From the NCBI RefSeq assembly GCF_024346755.1, contig NZ_AP024862.1, positions 620,001-684,000 of the forward strand: 64,000 nt of DNA, in the 5' to 3' direction. A program made the translations under genes and the position numbers. Under the pieces are notes generated by a model. The model had not been told where the DNA came from and did no database searches. It saw nothing but the letters and a program-made list of their open reading frames with translations. Below are positions 54,560-64,000 of this stretch, piece after piece (within the stretch, counting starts at the first letter, position 1; every line of letters begins with the position of its first letter). The DNA is from Vibrio aerogenes (GTDB lineage: Bacteria > Pseudomonadota > Gammaproteobacteria > Enterobacterales > Vibrionaceae).

Positions 54560-55930
54560 TCAGAACCAGATTTCGGCTTCGATACCAAACCGGGTGTCGT
54601 CGTCATCGCCGCCGGTCGTCCATGCATAACCGCTGTCACTTGATTTCATGTAAGTGATATACGGTTTAATTTGCGGACGTCCCCAGTAATCTGCATTCAC
54701 CGTAAATACAGGAGCCAGCGTGACAGTATAAAAGCTGGTGTCTGCATCCTCACGTCCCCAGGTACCGTCAGCACCGAGACTTTCAAGCGCGTAGGTGAAA
54801 ACACCTTCCAGCCGGAAATTATCATTGACCTGATAAGAGGGGGTAACACCGACAATAAAGCGGGATAAACCATTTTCAGAGCCCCAGACACTGTCTGTTG
54901 TGGTGTTATCCAGATCCCAGTAAGTGATTTCTGTACCGATTTGCAATTGGTCAGTGACGTTGGCGACACCGTAGGATGTCAGGAAAATTGAGCGATCATG
55001 TTTTTGCCAGTTACTGCTCCACTGACCAAAATTGACACCCCGGTTGGCAGAAAGATCTTTTCCGTAGGTAATCGCTGTGGTTGACCAGCCATCAAAACCA
55101 TAATAATCACGGTTGTATGTGATAGCCGCGCCATAGCCTTTTTTCGCCGGATCACCGGAACTGCTTTCACTTTCTGACAGGCGTCTTCTTGACATCAGTT
55201 TCAGGTCAAAATCAAATTTGCCTCCCAGCGCCTCAACACCATAGTAATAGAAATCAGCAGAAGTCAGTGTACTGCTCCGTCCCTGACTATCGAGTGTACA
55301 CTGCTTGGCATTGACATCACTGTCTGTCCCGGATAGTTGACAGCTGCCTTCTCCCGGATCTGCAGATATAACGGCAATCCCTGCGTTGTGATACTGAACA
55401 CCGGCACCAACCCCGGAGGATTGTTTCCAGAACTCTTTGGTAATGATGCCTGACTGACGGTTCAGATAGCGCTGGCCTGCCCACAGGCTTAAACCATCGG
55501 CAAAATAGGACAAATCACCCAGTTCAACATAGGCTTCTTTCAGCTCTAACTGGCCACTTTCGAGGTGATCTTCGTTACCGGATGAGGAGGTATAAAAACC
55601 GCGGCCATTCCCGCCTTCATGATTGCCATATTCGGTTTTCAGGACATACTTTGACCATGCGCCACTGTCATAATTATGTCCTTTGGTGATGGTAAACTCG
55701 ACCTGAGTCGGGTTTCCGGAAAAAGCGGCACCGGCGGCATGATAATCCCGGCGGTGATGGTAGCTGTCGTTTAAAGACAGAGATTCACCCACATTGTATA
55801 AAAGGTGGCCATATCCATTGACAGTCCATCCCTCAGTCACTTTATCCTGGGCAACAGCATTGCTGACTGAGAAAGTACCGGCTAACAAAGCGCTTGATAC
55901 GGCAACGGCGGTTAAGCTGATTTTTTTCAT
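54560..55930 (-). CDS. lamB: Maltoporin LamB
   Basis: A 456-residue outer-membrane 18-stranded porin for maltose and maltodextrins. A signal peptide (~1-27, ending SNAVAQ) is followed by the LamB opening GWTVNGYGHLLYNVG. The FxTSYG-like and C-terminal aromatic strand (DDTRFGIEAEIWF, terminal Phe) are typical. An AAGGAG ribosome-binding site precedes the ATG. Confidence 0.93.
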   Translation of the reverse strand: MKKISLTAVAVSSALLAGTFSVSNAVAQDKVTEGWTVNGYGHLLYNVGESLSLNDSYHHRRDYHAAGAAFSGNPTQVEFTITKGHNYDSGAWSKYVLKTEYGNHEGGNGRGFYTSSSGNEDHLESGQLELKEAYVELGDLSYFADGLSLWAGQRYLNRQSGIITKEFWKQSSGVGAGVQYHNAGIAVISADPGEGSCQLSGTDSDVNAKQCTLDSQGRSSTLTSADFYYYGVEALGGKFDFDLKLMSRRRLSESESSSGDPAKKGYGAAITYNRDYYGFDGWSTTAITYGKDLSANRGVNFGQWSSNWQKHDRSIFLTSYGVANVTDQLQIGTEITYWDLDNTTTDSVWGSENGLSRFIVGVTPSYQVNDNFRLEGVFTYALESLGADGTWGREDADTSFYTVTLAPVFTVNADYWGRPQIKPYITYMKSSDSGYAWTTGGDDDDTRFGIEAEIWF

Positions 55931-56081
55931 CTCGTTAGCTCCTTAACGATTTTATTATTGTGGTGTTTTTTGGGTAAGCAGCCCGGTCAGCTGCGTGTCC
56001 AAAAAAGTGCAGGGTAAGAATGGTGATATGCCATCCGCTTGTTTCAACACGACTTATCCTATGAAAATTAATTAAAAATGA

Positions 56082-56117
56082 CTTCCTCCACCGCGGAAAA
56101 AAAAACGGGGGAGCAGG
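56082..56117. promoter_or_regulatory. Two MalT-box-like sites upstream of lamB
   Basis: ggggagcagg on the plus strand (56108-56117) matches the MalT box GGGGA(T/G)GAGG at 9 of 10 positions. gtggaggaag on the minus strand (56082-56091) matches at 8 of 10. They lie 150-190 bases before the lamB start in opposite orientation. Confidence 0.45.
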
Positions 56118-56190
56118 CAGGCGTAGATCAAATGAGCCTTGTTGTGATTTGCTGACTTGATCACTGATTCAGGGCGGAGATAAATCAAAG

Positions 56191-56226
56191 ACATCCCCTT
56201 CCCGGCCGGGAAGGGGATGTTGTTTT
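56191..56226 (-). terminator. Perfect 30-bp palindrome ending the malT transcript
   Basis: acatccccttcccgg and its exact complement meet at a CCGG centre (56191-56220). It lies 45 bases after the malT stop. The T-tract is weak in the malT direction (CTTTGATTT) and TGTTTT in the other. Confidence 0.7.
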
Positions 56227-56264
56227 GAGGGAAAGACAATAAGCAGATGGCGACCGAAAATGGC

Positions 56265-58973
56265 CTAATATCCCATCAGACGAATCAGGCCTTCTGCTGT
56301 TTCGATGGCTTCTTTTCTGTTCGCAATGTTCAGTTTCTGGTACAGATTACGGATATGGGTTTTGATTGTGGTTCCGGCGACATCAAGCTCTTGTGCGATT
56401 TGTTCATTGCTGAAGCCGGAATAAATCAGTCCCAATACCTGCCATTCCCGTTGTGTCAGCGGGCTGGTTCTGACCAGCTCCGGAACATCCGGGTGATGGA
56501 TGATCTTATCGATGAAGCCTTCGTCGAAATGAACCGAATGACTGCGTTGTTTGTGAGCAATTTCTTTGATTAAATGCTGCGCCCGGTGCTTTTCCATATC
56601 ACCCAGCGCATTTTGCTGAATCAGTTGCTGTAAAACCGGATAGATCGTCTGTCCGTCGATCAGGAAATTCCCGGTCATTCCGGTTTGATTCATCAGCGTT
56701 AACGCTTCGCTCAGCTTCAATGCCGCGGTTGTTTCATCTTTCTGCATCACCGCCAGAACCGCTTCAACGATCAGATTACGGTTGATATCCGTGATCAGGT
56801 TGCATGTGCGGGCTTTACTTTGCAGAAAACTCAGGCTTTGTCCGGCTTCTTCCAGAGCGCCGGTGAAAATTTGTGCACGGGCTATGTTGCGCCACTGCAA
56901 CTGGAGAAAATGGTTGTTGGCTTCTGCCGGGCGGGTGGCATGCTCGAGCCACACCATCACCGAATCTTTGTCATTCCGGGCCTGCCAGTAAAGTAATAAA
57001 GACATCGATGCATTCGCCGTCCAGTCCAGATGGTAAGTCGATTGTTGCAGACGTAATTCGATCTGTTCTATCAGCTTTCCTGCTTTATCTAATTCACCCC
57101 GGCCAATGGCGATCCGGGCCAGCATCGAATAACAGTGCAGATGCTTCAGCGGGTCGATATTGCCCAGTACATGAATGCCTTTGTAGGCGCATTCTTCGGC
57201 AGTATCAAGCAGATTCCAGCACCAGAGTACCTGCGCATGAAGCCTGAGCAAAAATTCATGCAGCGGTACCTGATGAAGCTTCTGTTCTTCAATCAGCCTG
57301 AAGGCTGAATCGTGGAGTTCATAAGCCGCCTGTACATACCCCTGCGCCAGCAGAATTTCACTTTGCTGCAGCAGAGCCCACAGTGCCTGATGATAAACCT
57401 GATGCTGGCGGGCCAGTTTTTCTGTTTGTTGCATCAGCGGTAGGGCCCTGTTCAGTTTTCCCTGAACATGATTGACCTCACCCACAATCGATGTGGCAAC
57501 AATCCGGCTGCGATAGTCTGTCGTATCCAGCTGACTCAAAGCCAGTTCGGCGAGCTTACGGGCATTTTCCGGGTTATTTTTGTTGATCGAAATCTGGGCC
57601 CGGAGCGCATTCACCTGGCCTTTTTCACTGGTGGTGAGTTTGATATCGCGGCTGGCCATTTCATTTTCCGCCGTCAGCAACATGTCTTCCACCGCATTGT
57701 AACGGTGTTGGCTCTGAGCGAGCCAGGCCTGGAGCAAGGGCAGTTTCATGGTGGCATACAATTGTTCTGTGCCCAGTTCGTTCATAGCGGTCTCCATGAT
57801 GTGGAGTTCGCCCCGGTTGAACATGCGCCAGCCATGATCAATCAGAATGTGGGAAATTAATGTTGCATCGTTGGCTCTCTGGGCGTGCCGAAGTGCCTGA
57901 TGCGGGATATCCAGTTTCAGCCAGGCATTGGCCGCTCTGCGATGGAGAGGTTGTTCTTCTTCCGGAATCCGTGCTTTACGCTCATGCGCCAGAAATTCAG
58001 CGAACAGATGATGGAAGCGAAACCAGTTACTTTCACTGTCCAGGCGGTAAATAAACAGTCCGTACCGGTTCAGGGATTCAATCATACTCAGTGCATCGCT
58101 GCGTTCTGTCAGTTCATTCACCAGCTGATCGCTGAATGTTTCCAGTACGGAACACTGCATCAGGAAGTGCCGGGTTTTTGCATCAATCGCGTCAAATACT
58201 TCTTCAGCCAGATAATCCCATAAATGAGCATGATTGAACTGTGAAACGGACTGGACCGACTGAGCCAGCGTCCGGTTTTGATGCTGGGCCTGAAGGGCGA
58301 TGAGCTGAAGCGCCGATGGCCAGCCTTCCACATAGTCACGGATATTGTTAATGGTCGTGTCATCAATGACGTCTGATATTCGCTGACTGAAAAAACGGGT
58401 GGTTTCTTCGGCATCAAATGCCAGCATATGATTGTCGATTTCAATCATCATGTCCCGCACCCGCAGATTTGCAGTTCCCAGAGGTGGGGTTGCCCGGCTG
58501 GTGACGACCAGAGTGATGTTATCCGGCAGGTGCTTCAGAAAAAAGCGAATCGCTTCATGAATCTCATCATTCTGAATCAGGTGGTAATCATCCAGAACGA
58601 GATAGCATTCATGATGAAATTCACTGAGTTCAGCAAATATTTCACTGAATAAAGAGCGTAAAGAAGAGAACTGCCTGCGTTCTGCCAGAGTCTGAGAGTT
58701 CGGACAACAATTATTTGTTGCTTTATTGATTGCACGGATAAAGTAATTAATAAAGCGAAACTGATCATTGTCCCCCTCATCAAGACTGAACCAGCCAACC
58801 GCATTTTTATCGGTCAGCCACTGAGCTGCCATGGTTGTTTTGCCATAACCAGCGGGTGAGCAAAAAAGAACCATTTTATAGCAGGGGGCCTGCCGGAGCA
58901 TTTCGAGTACCCGCGGACGTACGATTGCATTGTGTAACCGGCCCGGACGGGTGAGTTTAGAAGGAATCCACAT
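56265..58973 (-). CDS. malT: MalT, ATP-dependent activator of the maltose regulon
   Basis: A 902-residue STAND-class regulator. The N-terminal [15 protein letters not shown] is the MalT/LuxR-like opening; Walker A is SPAGYGKT (39-46) and Walker B is in [10 protein letters not shown] long tetratricopeptide-like inducer-binding domain (~440-810) follows, and a C-terminal LuxR-type helix-turn-helix ([26 protein letters not shown]). It binds maltotriose and ATP and activates lamB, malP and other mal genes. Divergent from malP. Confidence 0.95.
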   Translation of the reverse strand: MWIPSKLTRPGRLHNAIVRPRVLEMLRQAPCYKMVLFCSPAGYGKTTMAAQWLTDKNAVGWFSLDEGDNDQFRFINYFIRAINKATNNCCPNSQTLAERRQFSSLRSLFSEIFAELSEFHHECYLVLDDYHLIQNDEIHEAIRFFLKHLPDNITLVVTSRATPPLGTANLRVRDMMIEIDNHMLAFDAEETTRFFSQRISDVIDDTTINNIRDYVEGWPSALQLIALQAQHQNRTLAQSVQSVSQFNHAHLWDYLAEEVFDAIDAKTRHFLMQCSVLETFSDQLVNELTERSDALSMIESLNRYGLFIYRLDSESNWFRFHHLFAEFLAHERKARIPEEEQPLHRRAANAWLKLDIPHQALRHAQRANDATLISHILIDHGWRMFNRGELHIMETAMNELGTEQLYATMKLPLLQAWLAQSQHRYNAVEDMLLTAENEMASRDIKLTTSEKGQVNALRAQISINKNNPENARKLAELALSQLDTTDYRSRIVATSIVGEVNHVQGKLNRALPLMQQTEKLARQHQVYHQALWALLQQSEILLAQGYVQAAYELHDSAFRLIEEQKLHQVPLHEFLLRLHAQVLWCWNLLDTAEECAYKGIHVLGNIDPLKHLHCYSMLARIAIGRGELDKAGKLIEQIELRLQQSTYHLDWTANASMSLLLYWQARNDKDSVMVWLEHATRPAEANNHFLQLQWRNIARAQIFTGALEEAGQSLSFLQSKARTCNLITDINRNLIVEAVLAVMQKDETTAALKLSEALTLMNQTGMTGNFLIDGQTIYPVLQQLIQQNALGDMEKHRAQHLIKEIAHKQRSHSVHFDEGFIDKIIHHPDVPELVRTSPLTQREWQVLGLIYSGFSNEQIAQELDVAGTTIKTHIRNLYQKLNIANRKEAIETAEGLIRLMGY

Positions 58974-59159
58974 ACCTTAACCCACATATTCCTTTGTTAT
59001 ACCGGGCCTCTGTTTCATTAAAAAACATCAGAAAAATCAACAAGCCCGGATGATAAGTTAATCTCAGAGCATCCTACGTCAGGGTGTTCTGCTCATAAAT
59101 TGATCCAGCTCTAATCTGCCGGTACAGGCTGTACTGTTCGGGTCACTACGCCCTGAATA

Positions 59160-59175
59160 TGGGATATGTATCACA
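59160..59175. promoter_or_regulatory. CRP-like site between malT and malP
   Basis: tggga-N6-tcaca matches the CRP consensus TGTGA-N6-TCACA at 9 of 10 positions. Catabolite control of malT and malP is well known in enteric bacteria. A single GGATGA (59048-59053) nearby could be half of a MalT box. Confidence 0.45.
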
Positions 59176-59227
59176 TTAAAGTGCTGATTATTTATATTGG
59201 CTAAGTTGCATTGCGCAAGGAAGGTGT

Positions 59228-59326
59228 ATGTTTGTCATCAGCATCATCGCACTTTGTGGCATTGCCCACATTTCTTATCTCTGTTTTCGTTTCTGGCTGG
59301 ATCATATTCAGGTCAATATCGTGTGA
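59228..59326 (+). CDS. Possible 32-residue membrane peptide between malT and malP
   Basis: ATG 59228 has a doubled AAGGAAGG just upstream. The 32 codons encode a mostly hydrophobic peptide (FVISIIALCGIAHISYLCF) that could form one membrane helix. No family is known. The strong ribosome-binding site is the main support. Confidence 0.35.
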   Translation: MFVISIIALCGIAHISYLCFRFWLDHIQVNIV

Positions 59327-59506
59327 CTCAAATCACCAAATGAATTATTTCCGGATAAATTTATGCGATCAATATCAATGTACATATGGAGAAAACTGGT
59401 CTACGCCCTGTTTGCTCCTCCTGAATCACAGAAGTTCCGGGAGGATGTTATAGCCGTTAACCCCATGCAGGATGTGATAACAGGATTGGAACGATGATGA
59501 GATGTC

Positions 59507-61963
59507 ATGATGAAACTGAATCAGCAAAAGCAATTTGATAAAGAACAATTTAAAGACAACGTGAAACGCCACCTGACCTCGACGTATGTTCAAACCGTTG
59601 AGCAGGCAAGTACGAGAACCTGGTATCTGGCGATGGCAAGAGCGTTGTCAGAACTGACCGCGTTCGATTTACTTGAAACAGAAAATGACATCAGAATTAA
59701 AAACTCCAAAAGTGTGAATTATCTGTCTCTGGAGTTTCTGATTGGTCGCCTGACAGGCAATAATCTGATTAGTATGGGCGTTTATACGCAAATTAGCGAG
59801 GCGATGGAAGAGCTTGGACACAGCCTGAGTGACCTGCTGGAAGAAGAACGCGATCCTTCATTAGGAAACGGTGGATTAGGCCGGTTGGCTGCCTGTTTCA
59901 TGGATTCCTGTGCAGCGCAGGAATTTCCGACAGTTGGCTATGGATTACATTATGAATATGGCCTGTTCAGACAATCATTTCTGGATGGGCAGCAGCAGGA
60001 ATCACCCGATGCATGGCAAGGGGTTGAAGGCTATCCATGGGAGATTGCAAGGCCGCAGCTGGCTCAGCAGATAGGATTTTATGGTCAGGTTGAAATTTAT
60101 GAGGAACATGGACGGGAGCGGCGTCGTTGGGTGCCGGGGATGTTTGTCAAAGCGATGCCTTGGGATTTACCGATTGTCGGTTATCAGAGTGAGACCGTAT
60201 ATCCGCTGCGCTTATGGGAATGTCAGGCGATTGCACCGTTTTCTCTGGAAAGCTTCAACAATGGTGATTATTTCGATGCACAGAAATCTTTGATTGATGC
60301 AGGCAACATTACAAAAATTCTGTATCCGAATGATAACCATGAAAAGGGTAAAACTTTACGGTTGATGCAGCAGTATTTCCATAGTGCTGCATCAATTGCT
60401 GATATTTTGCGTCGTCATGAAGCAGCCGGACATCCGCTCAGGTTACTGCCTGATTATGAAACGATTCAGCTTAATGATACGCATCCGACAATTGCTATTC
60501 CCGAACTGATGCGGGTATTGATGGATGAACGGGATTTAAGCTGGGAGGATGCCTGGGCGATTTGTTCAAAAACCTTTGCATATACCAACCATACATTGTT
60601 GCCTGAAGCGCTGGAAACCTGGAGTGAATCGCTGATTCAGCGTTTGCTGCCCCGACATATGGAGATTATCTACCAGATTAATTACCAGTTTTTAACTGAA
60701 GTCCGGCAGAAATGGCCGGGAGATGTCGGCAAGCAACAGAAACTGTCCATCATTGAGGAAGGGGTACACCGGATGGTCAGAATGGCTAATCTGTGCGTGG
60801 TCGGCTCCTGTGCGGTCAATGGTGTTGCCGCACTGCATACCGAACTGGTGAAACGGGATCTGTTCCCTGAGTTTCATGAACTTTATCCGGAAAAAATTCA
60901 GAATGTGACCAATGGTGTCACGCCACGTCGCTGGCTGAAGTTCTGTAATCCGGGACTGTCCGCATTGATTACAGAAAAAATCGGGGATGGATGGGCCGGT
61001 GAACTGGAGCAGATTTCAAGGTTGGCCTCTTATGCTGATGATCCGGTCTTTCAGCAGTCTTATCTGGCCATTAAAAAAGGCAACAAGCAGCGTTTGGCTG
61101 ATTGGGTGATGACGCATCTCGGTATCAACATCAGTACAGAGGCGATCTTTGATGTACAGATTAAGCGGTTGCACGAGTATAAACGCCAGCACCTGAATTT
61201 ATTACACATTCTGTCTTTATATCACCGGTTACTTCACGACCCTGAGTTTGAGATGGTACCACGGGTATTCTTCTTCGCGGCGAAGGCTGCGCCGGGCTAT
61301 TATCTGGCAAAAGAGATTATCTATACCATCAACAAAGTTGCTCAAACCATTAACAACGATTCGCGTGTGAACCATCAGCTGAAAGTGATTTTCATACCGG
61401 ATTACAGGGTCAGCATGGCTGAGATTATTATTCCTGCGGCTGATGTGTCGGAACAGATTTCAACAGCCGGAAAAGAAGCCTCAGGGACCGGGAATATGAA
61501 GATGGCACTGAATGGCGCCCTGACCATCGGGACGATGGATGGTGCGAATGTCGAAATCCGTGAGGAGGTCGGCGATGAAAATATCTACATATTCGGCCTT
61601 GATGTCACGGGGGTCACAGCATTAAAGCAGCAGGGATATAACCCGTTTGATTATTATTACGCCGATCCACTGCTAAAATCATCTATGGAGTTATTGATTG
61701 GCGAAACATTTACGCCCGGTCAGCCGGATAAACTGAGAGCGGTATACGACAGCTTGCTTGATGGTGGTGATCCGTATTTATGTCTTGCAGATTTTGCTTC
61801 CTATGTGAAGGCTCATGAAGCAATTGATGCGCAGTACCGGGATCAGACAGGTTGGGCCCGTAAGACCATACTAAATACTGCTTCGGTCGGAAAATTCACT
61901 TCAGACCGTTCAATTCGGGACTATGTTGAGAATATATGGCATCTGAAAGCTGTACATCGTTAA
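59507..61963 (+). CDS. malP: Maltodextrin/glycogen phosphorylase
   Basis: An 818-residue PLP-dependent alpha-glucan phosphorylase that releases glucose-1-phosphate from maltodextrins. The glycogen-binding and active-site blocks DPSLGNGGLGRLAACFMDS (~117-135) and ANLCVVGSCAVNGVAALH are followed by the PLP-lysine motif EASGTGNMKMALNGALTIGT (~657-676). The start is ATG 59507 or 59510. Adjacent malQ makes this a malPQ operon rather than a glg locus. Confidence 0.95.
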   Translation: MMKLNQQKQFDKEQFKDNVKRHLTSTYVQTVEQASTRTWYLAMARALSELTAFDLLETENDIRIKNSKSVNYLSLEFLIGRLTGNNLISMGVYTQISEAMEELGHSLSDLLEEERDPSLGNGGLGRLAACFMDSCAAQEFPTVGYGLHYEYGLFRQSFLDGQQQESPDAWQGVEGYPWEIARPQLAQQIGFYGQVEIYEEHGRERRRWVPGMFVKAMPWDLPIVGYQSETVYPLRLWECQAIAPFSLESFNNGDYFDAQKSLIDAGNITKILYPNDNHEKGKTLRLMQQYFHSAASIADILRRHEAAGHPLRLLPDYETIQLNDTHPTIAIPELMRVLMDERDLSWEDAWAICSKTFAYTNHTLLPEALETWSESLIQRLLPRHMEIIYQINYQFLTEVRQKWPGDVGKQQKLSIIEEGVHRMVRMANLCVVGSCAVNGVAALHTELVKRDLFPEFHELYPEKIQNVTNGVTPRRWLKFCNPGLSALITEKIGDGWAGELEQISRLASYADDPVFQQSYLAIKKGNKQRLADWVMTHLGINISTEAIFDVQIKRLHEYKRQHLNLLHILSLYHRLLHDPEFEMVPRVFFFAAKAAPGYYLAKEIIYTINKVAQTINNDSRVNHQLKVIFIPDYRVSMAEIIIPAADVSEQISTAGKEASGTGNMKMALNGALTIGTMDGANVEIREEVGDENIYIFGLDVTGVTALKQQGYNPFDYYYADPLLKSSMELLIGETFTPGQPDKLRAVYDSLLDGGDPYLCLADFASYVKAHEAIDAQYRDQTGWARKTILNTASVGKFTSDRSIRDYVENIWHLKAVHR

Positions 61964-61972
61964 CCAACAGAC

Positions 61973-61996
61973 AGACCGGAGTGGAGGCTCCGGTCT
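61973..61996 (+). other. Intercistronic hairpin between malP and malQ
   Basis: A perfect 9-bp stem, agaccggag / ctccggtct, with a 6-base loop and no T-run. It probably affects mRNA processing or stability rather than ending transcription. Confidence 0.5.
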
Positions 61997-62188
61997 GAAG
62001 CATATAAAAACTGAGGATCATTCAAACAGTGGTTTGCCGTTTTCGTCGCGGCTTGCTTGATGGCAGTATTTTCAGGGACTTCCTGAGAAAGCGGTCAGGA
62101 AAAAGCACGATGAAAAGGACAGTCCTCTGCTTGAGTGGATTTTTATCTTATCCCTGTCTGGGGGTGATGACATCTTCGGAGCAAAAAA

Positions 62189-64000
62189 ATGACAAAAAAA
62201 TCAGCATTAAAGCAAGTCGCTGAAGCAGCAAATATCTCTGATAACTATATTAATGCGTGGGGAGAAGACGCCAGTGTTTCTGATGAGACGATTCGTTCTC
62301 TGCTGGCATCTTTGGGCTACGATACATCAAATGATGAGAAGTTACTGAAATCAGCGGAAAAGAAACAGAGAAAAGACGTACTGGCACCGGTTCAGGTTAT
62401 CAAGAGTAATGATCAGCCGATAGAAATTGATCTGAACCTTGGTGTGAGTGCCAGAGAGAGTGAGTTTTGCTGGCGGGTTGAAACCGAGCAGGGAGAGATA
62501 TTAGAAGGTTATCTGCAGTCTCAGATTATCCGGGATGAAAGAAAAGATGGCGGACCGCTGGTTTTTCAGTTGCCGATGTTATCCTGGGGATATCACCAGC
62601 TGACCGTGACCCGCAAGCGCCGAAAATCGCCCTACAGTATGACGCTGATTGTCACGCCTCAATCCTGTTATAAACAGGATGACCTGGGGAAAAATAAAAA
62701 AATGTGGGGGCCGAGTGTGCAGCTGTATACATTGCGCAGCAGTCATAACTGGGGCATTGGTGATTTTGGAGATCTCAAACAACTGGTTGCTGAAATCGCT
62801 ACCCGGGGAGGGGATTTTATTGGTCTGAATCCGATTCATTCTCTGTTTCCGGCTAATCCTGAAGGGGCTAGTCCTTACAGTCCTTCCTCCCGCTCCTGGC
62901 TGAATATTTTGTACATAGATGTGAGCTCTGTGCCTGAATTTGTGTTAAGTGAGAAGGCGCAGCAAGTGGTTGGTCATGCGGATTTTCAGCGCCGTTTACA
63001 GCAAGTGAGGGCGGAGCATTGGGTCAATTACTCTGAAGTCGCCAGTTTGAAGATGAATGTGTTGCCTTTGTTATACGAAGAGTTCAAAACCCGTCATCTT
63101 AGCGAGGGTACCGATCGGGCCGATGCATTTCTGGCGTTTGTAGAGGATGGTGGGGATAGTTTGCTTCATCAGGCTGCATTTGATGCTTTACACGTCAAAT
63201 TACATCAGGAAAACCCTGAAATATGGGGATGGCCGGTTTTTCCTGAACAATATCGCCACTATACCAGTGCTGCCGTGAAAGAATTTATTGAAGAAGAGCG
63301 GGATCTGGTCCATCTGTATATGTATTTACAGTGGGTTGCGGACAGTCAGATTAATGAAGCCCAGGTGTTGGCGAAAGAGAAGGGGATGTCGATTGGTCTG
63401 TACAGGGATCTGGCAGTTGGTGTGGCTGATTCCGGTTCTGAAACCTGGGCTGATGATGGTAGTCTGGTTCAGGATGTCAGTATTGGTGCTCCACCGGACG
63501 TGCTTGGGCCGCTCGGACAAAACTGGGGACTCCCGCCGCTCAACCCTGAGGTATTACTGAATACAGCCTATGATGCGTATATCCGTTTGCTGCGTGCCAA
63601 CATGAAACATTGCGGTGCGTTGCGGATTGACCATGTGCTTGGATTACTGCGTTTGTGGTGGATTCCAAAAGGGAAAACTGCCTCTGATGGCGCATATATG
63701 TATTATCCGGTCGAGGACATGTTGTCGATTCTTGCTCTGGAATCGCACCGTCATCAGTGTGCCGTAATTGGTGAAGATTTAGGCACAGTGCCGGATGAAA
63801 TTGTCGATATCCTTGCTGAAGCCGGGATTCATTCGTACAAAGTGTTTTTCTTCGAAACGTCAAAAGATGGCGGCTATTATTCTCCGGCTCACTATGTCTC
63901 TCAGTCGATGGCGACACTGTGTACTCATGACATGCCGACACTGCGCGGGTTCTGGCATTGTGAAGATTTAAAAACCGGCCGGGAGCTTGGGTTGTATCCG
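62189..64000 (+). CDS. malQ: 4-alpha-glucanotransferase (amylomaltase), 3' partial
   Basis: An open frame from ATG 62189 (CGGAGC upstream) runs 604 codons to the right edge; the full protein should be about 700-730 residues. GH77 features are GDFIGLNPIHSLFP, SPSSRSWLNILYID, the nucleophile Asp in LRIDHVLGLLR, the acid/base Glu in IGEDLGTVPDEI, and THDMPTLRGFW with the third catalytic Asp. The N-terminal ~130 residues are the extra beta domain of the E. coli-type enzyme. It transfers maltodextrin chains to supply malP. Confidence 0.95.
   Translation, partial: MTKKSALKQVAEAANISDNYINAWGEDASVSDETIRSLLASLGYDTSNDEKLLKSAEKKQRKDVLAPVQVIKSNDQPIEIDLNLGVSARESEFCWRVETEQGEILEGYLQSQIIRDERKDGGPLVFQLPMLSWGYHQLTVTRKRRKSPYSMTLIVTPQSCYKQDDLGKNKKMWGPSVQLYTLRSSHNWGIGDFGDLKQLVAEIATRGGDFIGLNPIHSLFPANPEGASPYSPSSRSWLNILYIDVSSVPEFVLSEKAQQVVGHADFQRRLQQVRAEHWVNYSEVASLKMNVLPLLYEEFKTRHLSEGTDRADAFLAFVEDGGDSLLHQAAFDALHVKLHQENPEIWGWPVFPEQYRHYTSAAVKEFIEEERDLVHLYMYLQWVADSQINEAQVLAKEKGMSIGLYRDLAVGVADSGSETWADDGSLVQDVSIGAPPDVLGPLGQNWGLPPLNPEVLLNTAYDAYIRLLRANMKHCGALRIDHVLGLLRLWWIPKGKTASDGAYMYYPVEDMLSILALESHRHQCAVIGEDLGTVPDEIVDILAEAGIHSYKVFFFETSKDGGYYSPAHYVSQSMATLCTHDMPTLRGFWHCEDLKTGRELGLYP

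Noticed and set aside
59048..59053. GGATGA as a MalT box for malP
   Set aside because: Only the six-base core matches and flanking positions disagree; kept as a remark, not a site.
62110..62223. 37-codon frame with a signal-like start upstream of malQ
   Set aside because: It overlaps the malQ start out of frame and its ribosome-binding site is poorly spaced; probably chance.

Overview
The window looks like a piece of a Vibrionaceae chromosome, probably a Vibrio. The signs are moderate GC, the malT / malP / malQ block with lamB and malM nearby, a Lrp-type regulator, chemotaxis and c-di-GMP proteins, a surface protein with a GlyGly-CTERM-like tail, and many short palindromic intergenic repeats. 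The species call is inference only. No rRNA, tRNA, CRISPR array or intact insertion sequence was seen.

Left part (1-20 kb): the 3' end of an unknown gene, gamma-glutamyltransferase (ggt), a PsiE-family membrane protein, and a two-gene unit of a beta-barrel protein and a large calcium-repeat surface protein. After an AT-rich gap comes a compact, AT-rich RiPP locus at 8.67-11.25 kb: a 25-residue precursor peptide missing from ordinary ORF lists, a hairpin, a radical SAM/SPASM maturase and an MFS exporter. Then follow grpB, a 265-bp MITE-like element, glycerol dehydrogenase, an acetyltransferase, a DUF1007 / NicO nickel-cobalt pair, and a secreted beta-helix protein with an internal duplication.

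Middle (19.6-44.9 kb): an SOS-controlled umuDC operon behind a perfect LexA box, a COG0523 metallochaperone behind a Zur-like box, yhhY, and katG with an unlisted 55-residue gene just upstream. Next are a chemoreceptor with a stand-alone PDC-domain partner, an EAL phosphodiesterase, a DUF4365 nuclease-like domain fused to four two-helix membrane repeats, and a seven-gene yjfIJ-(K+ channel)-yjfKLMC envelope operon. A fused LplT-PlsC-acyl-ACP synthetase lies behind twin palindromes, followed by a GH1 6-phospho-beta-glucosidase preceded by a coupled 35-codon ORF, and a Lrp/AsnC regulator.

Right part (45.4-64 kb): a six-gene biosynthetic operon encodes a Dabb protein, a PaaK-like ligase, a branched-chain-type aminotransferase, a short prephenate-binding protein resembling BacA-type decarboxylases, a carboxymuconolactone-decarboxylase-like protein and an ornithine-cyclodeaminase-like enzyme. 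It may make a non-aromatised amino-acid product. Its aminotransferase is cut by an in-frame TAG. A LysR gene and a secreted carboxylesterase follow. The window ends in the maltose/maltodextrin region (malM, lamB, malT, malP, malQ), with MalT-box-like and CRP-like sites, and the 3' edge cuts malQ.

The best candidates for new biology are the RiPP locus, the 45-51 kb biosynthetic operon with its amber codon, the membrane-anchored nuclease-like protein, and the families of short mobile-looking palindromes.
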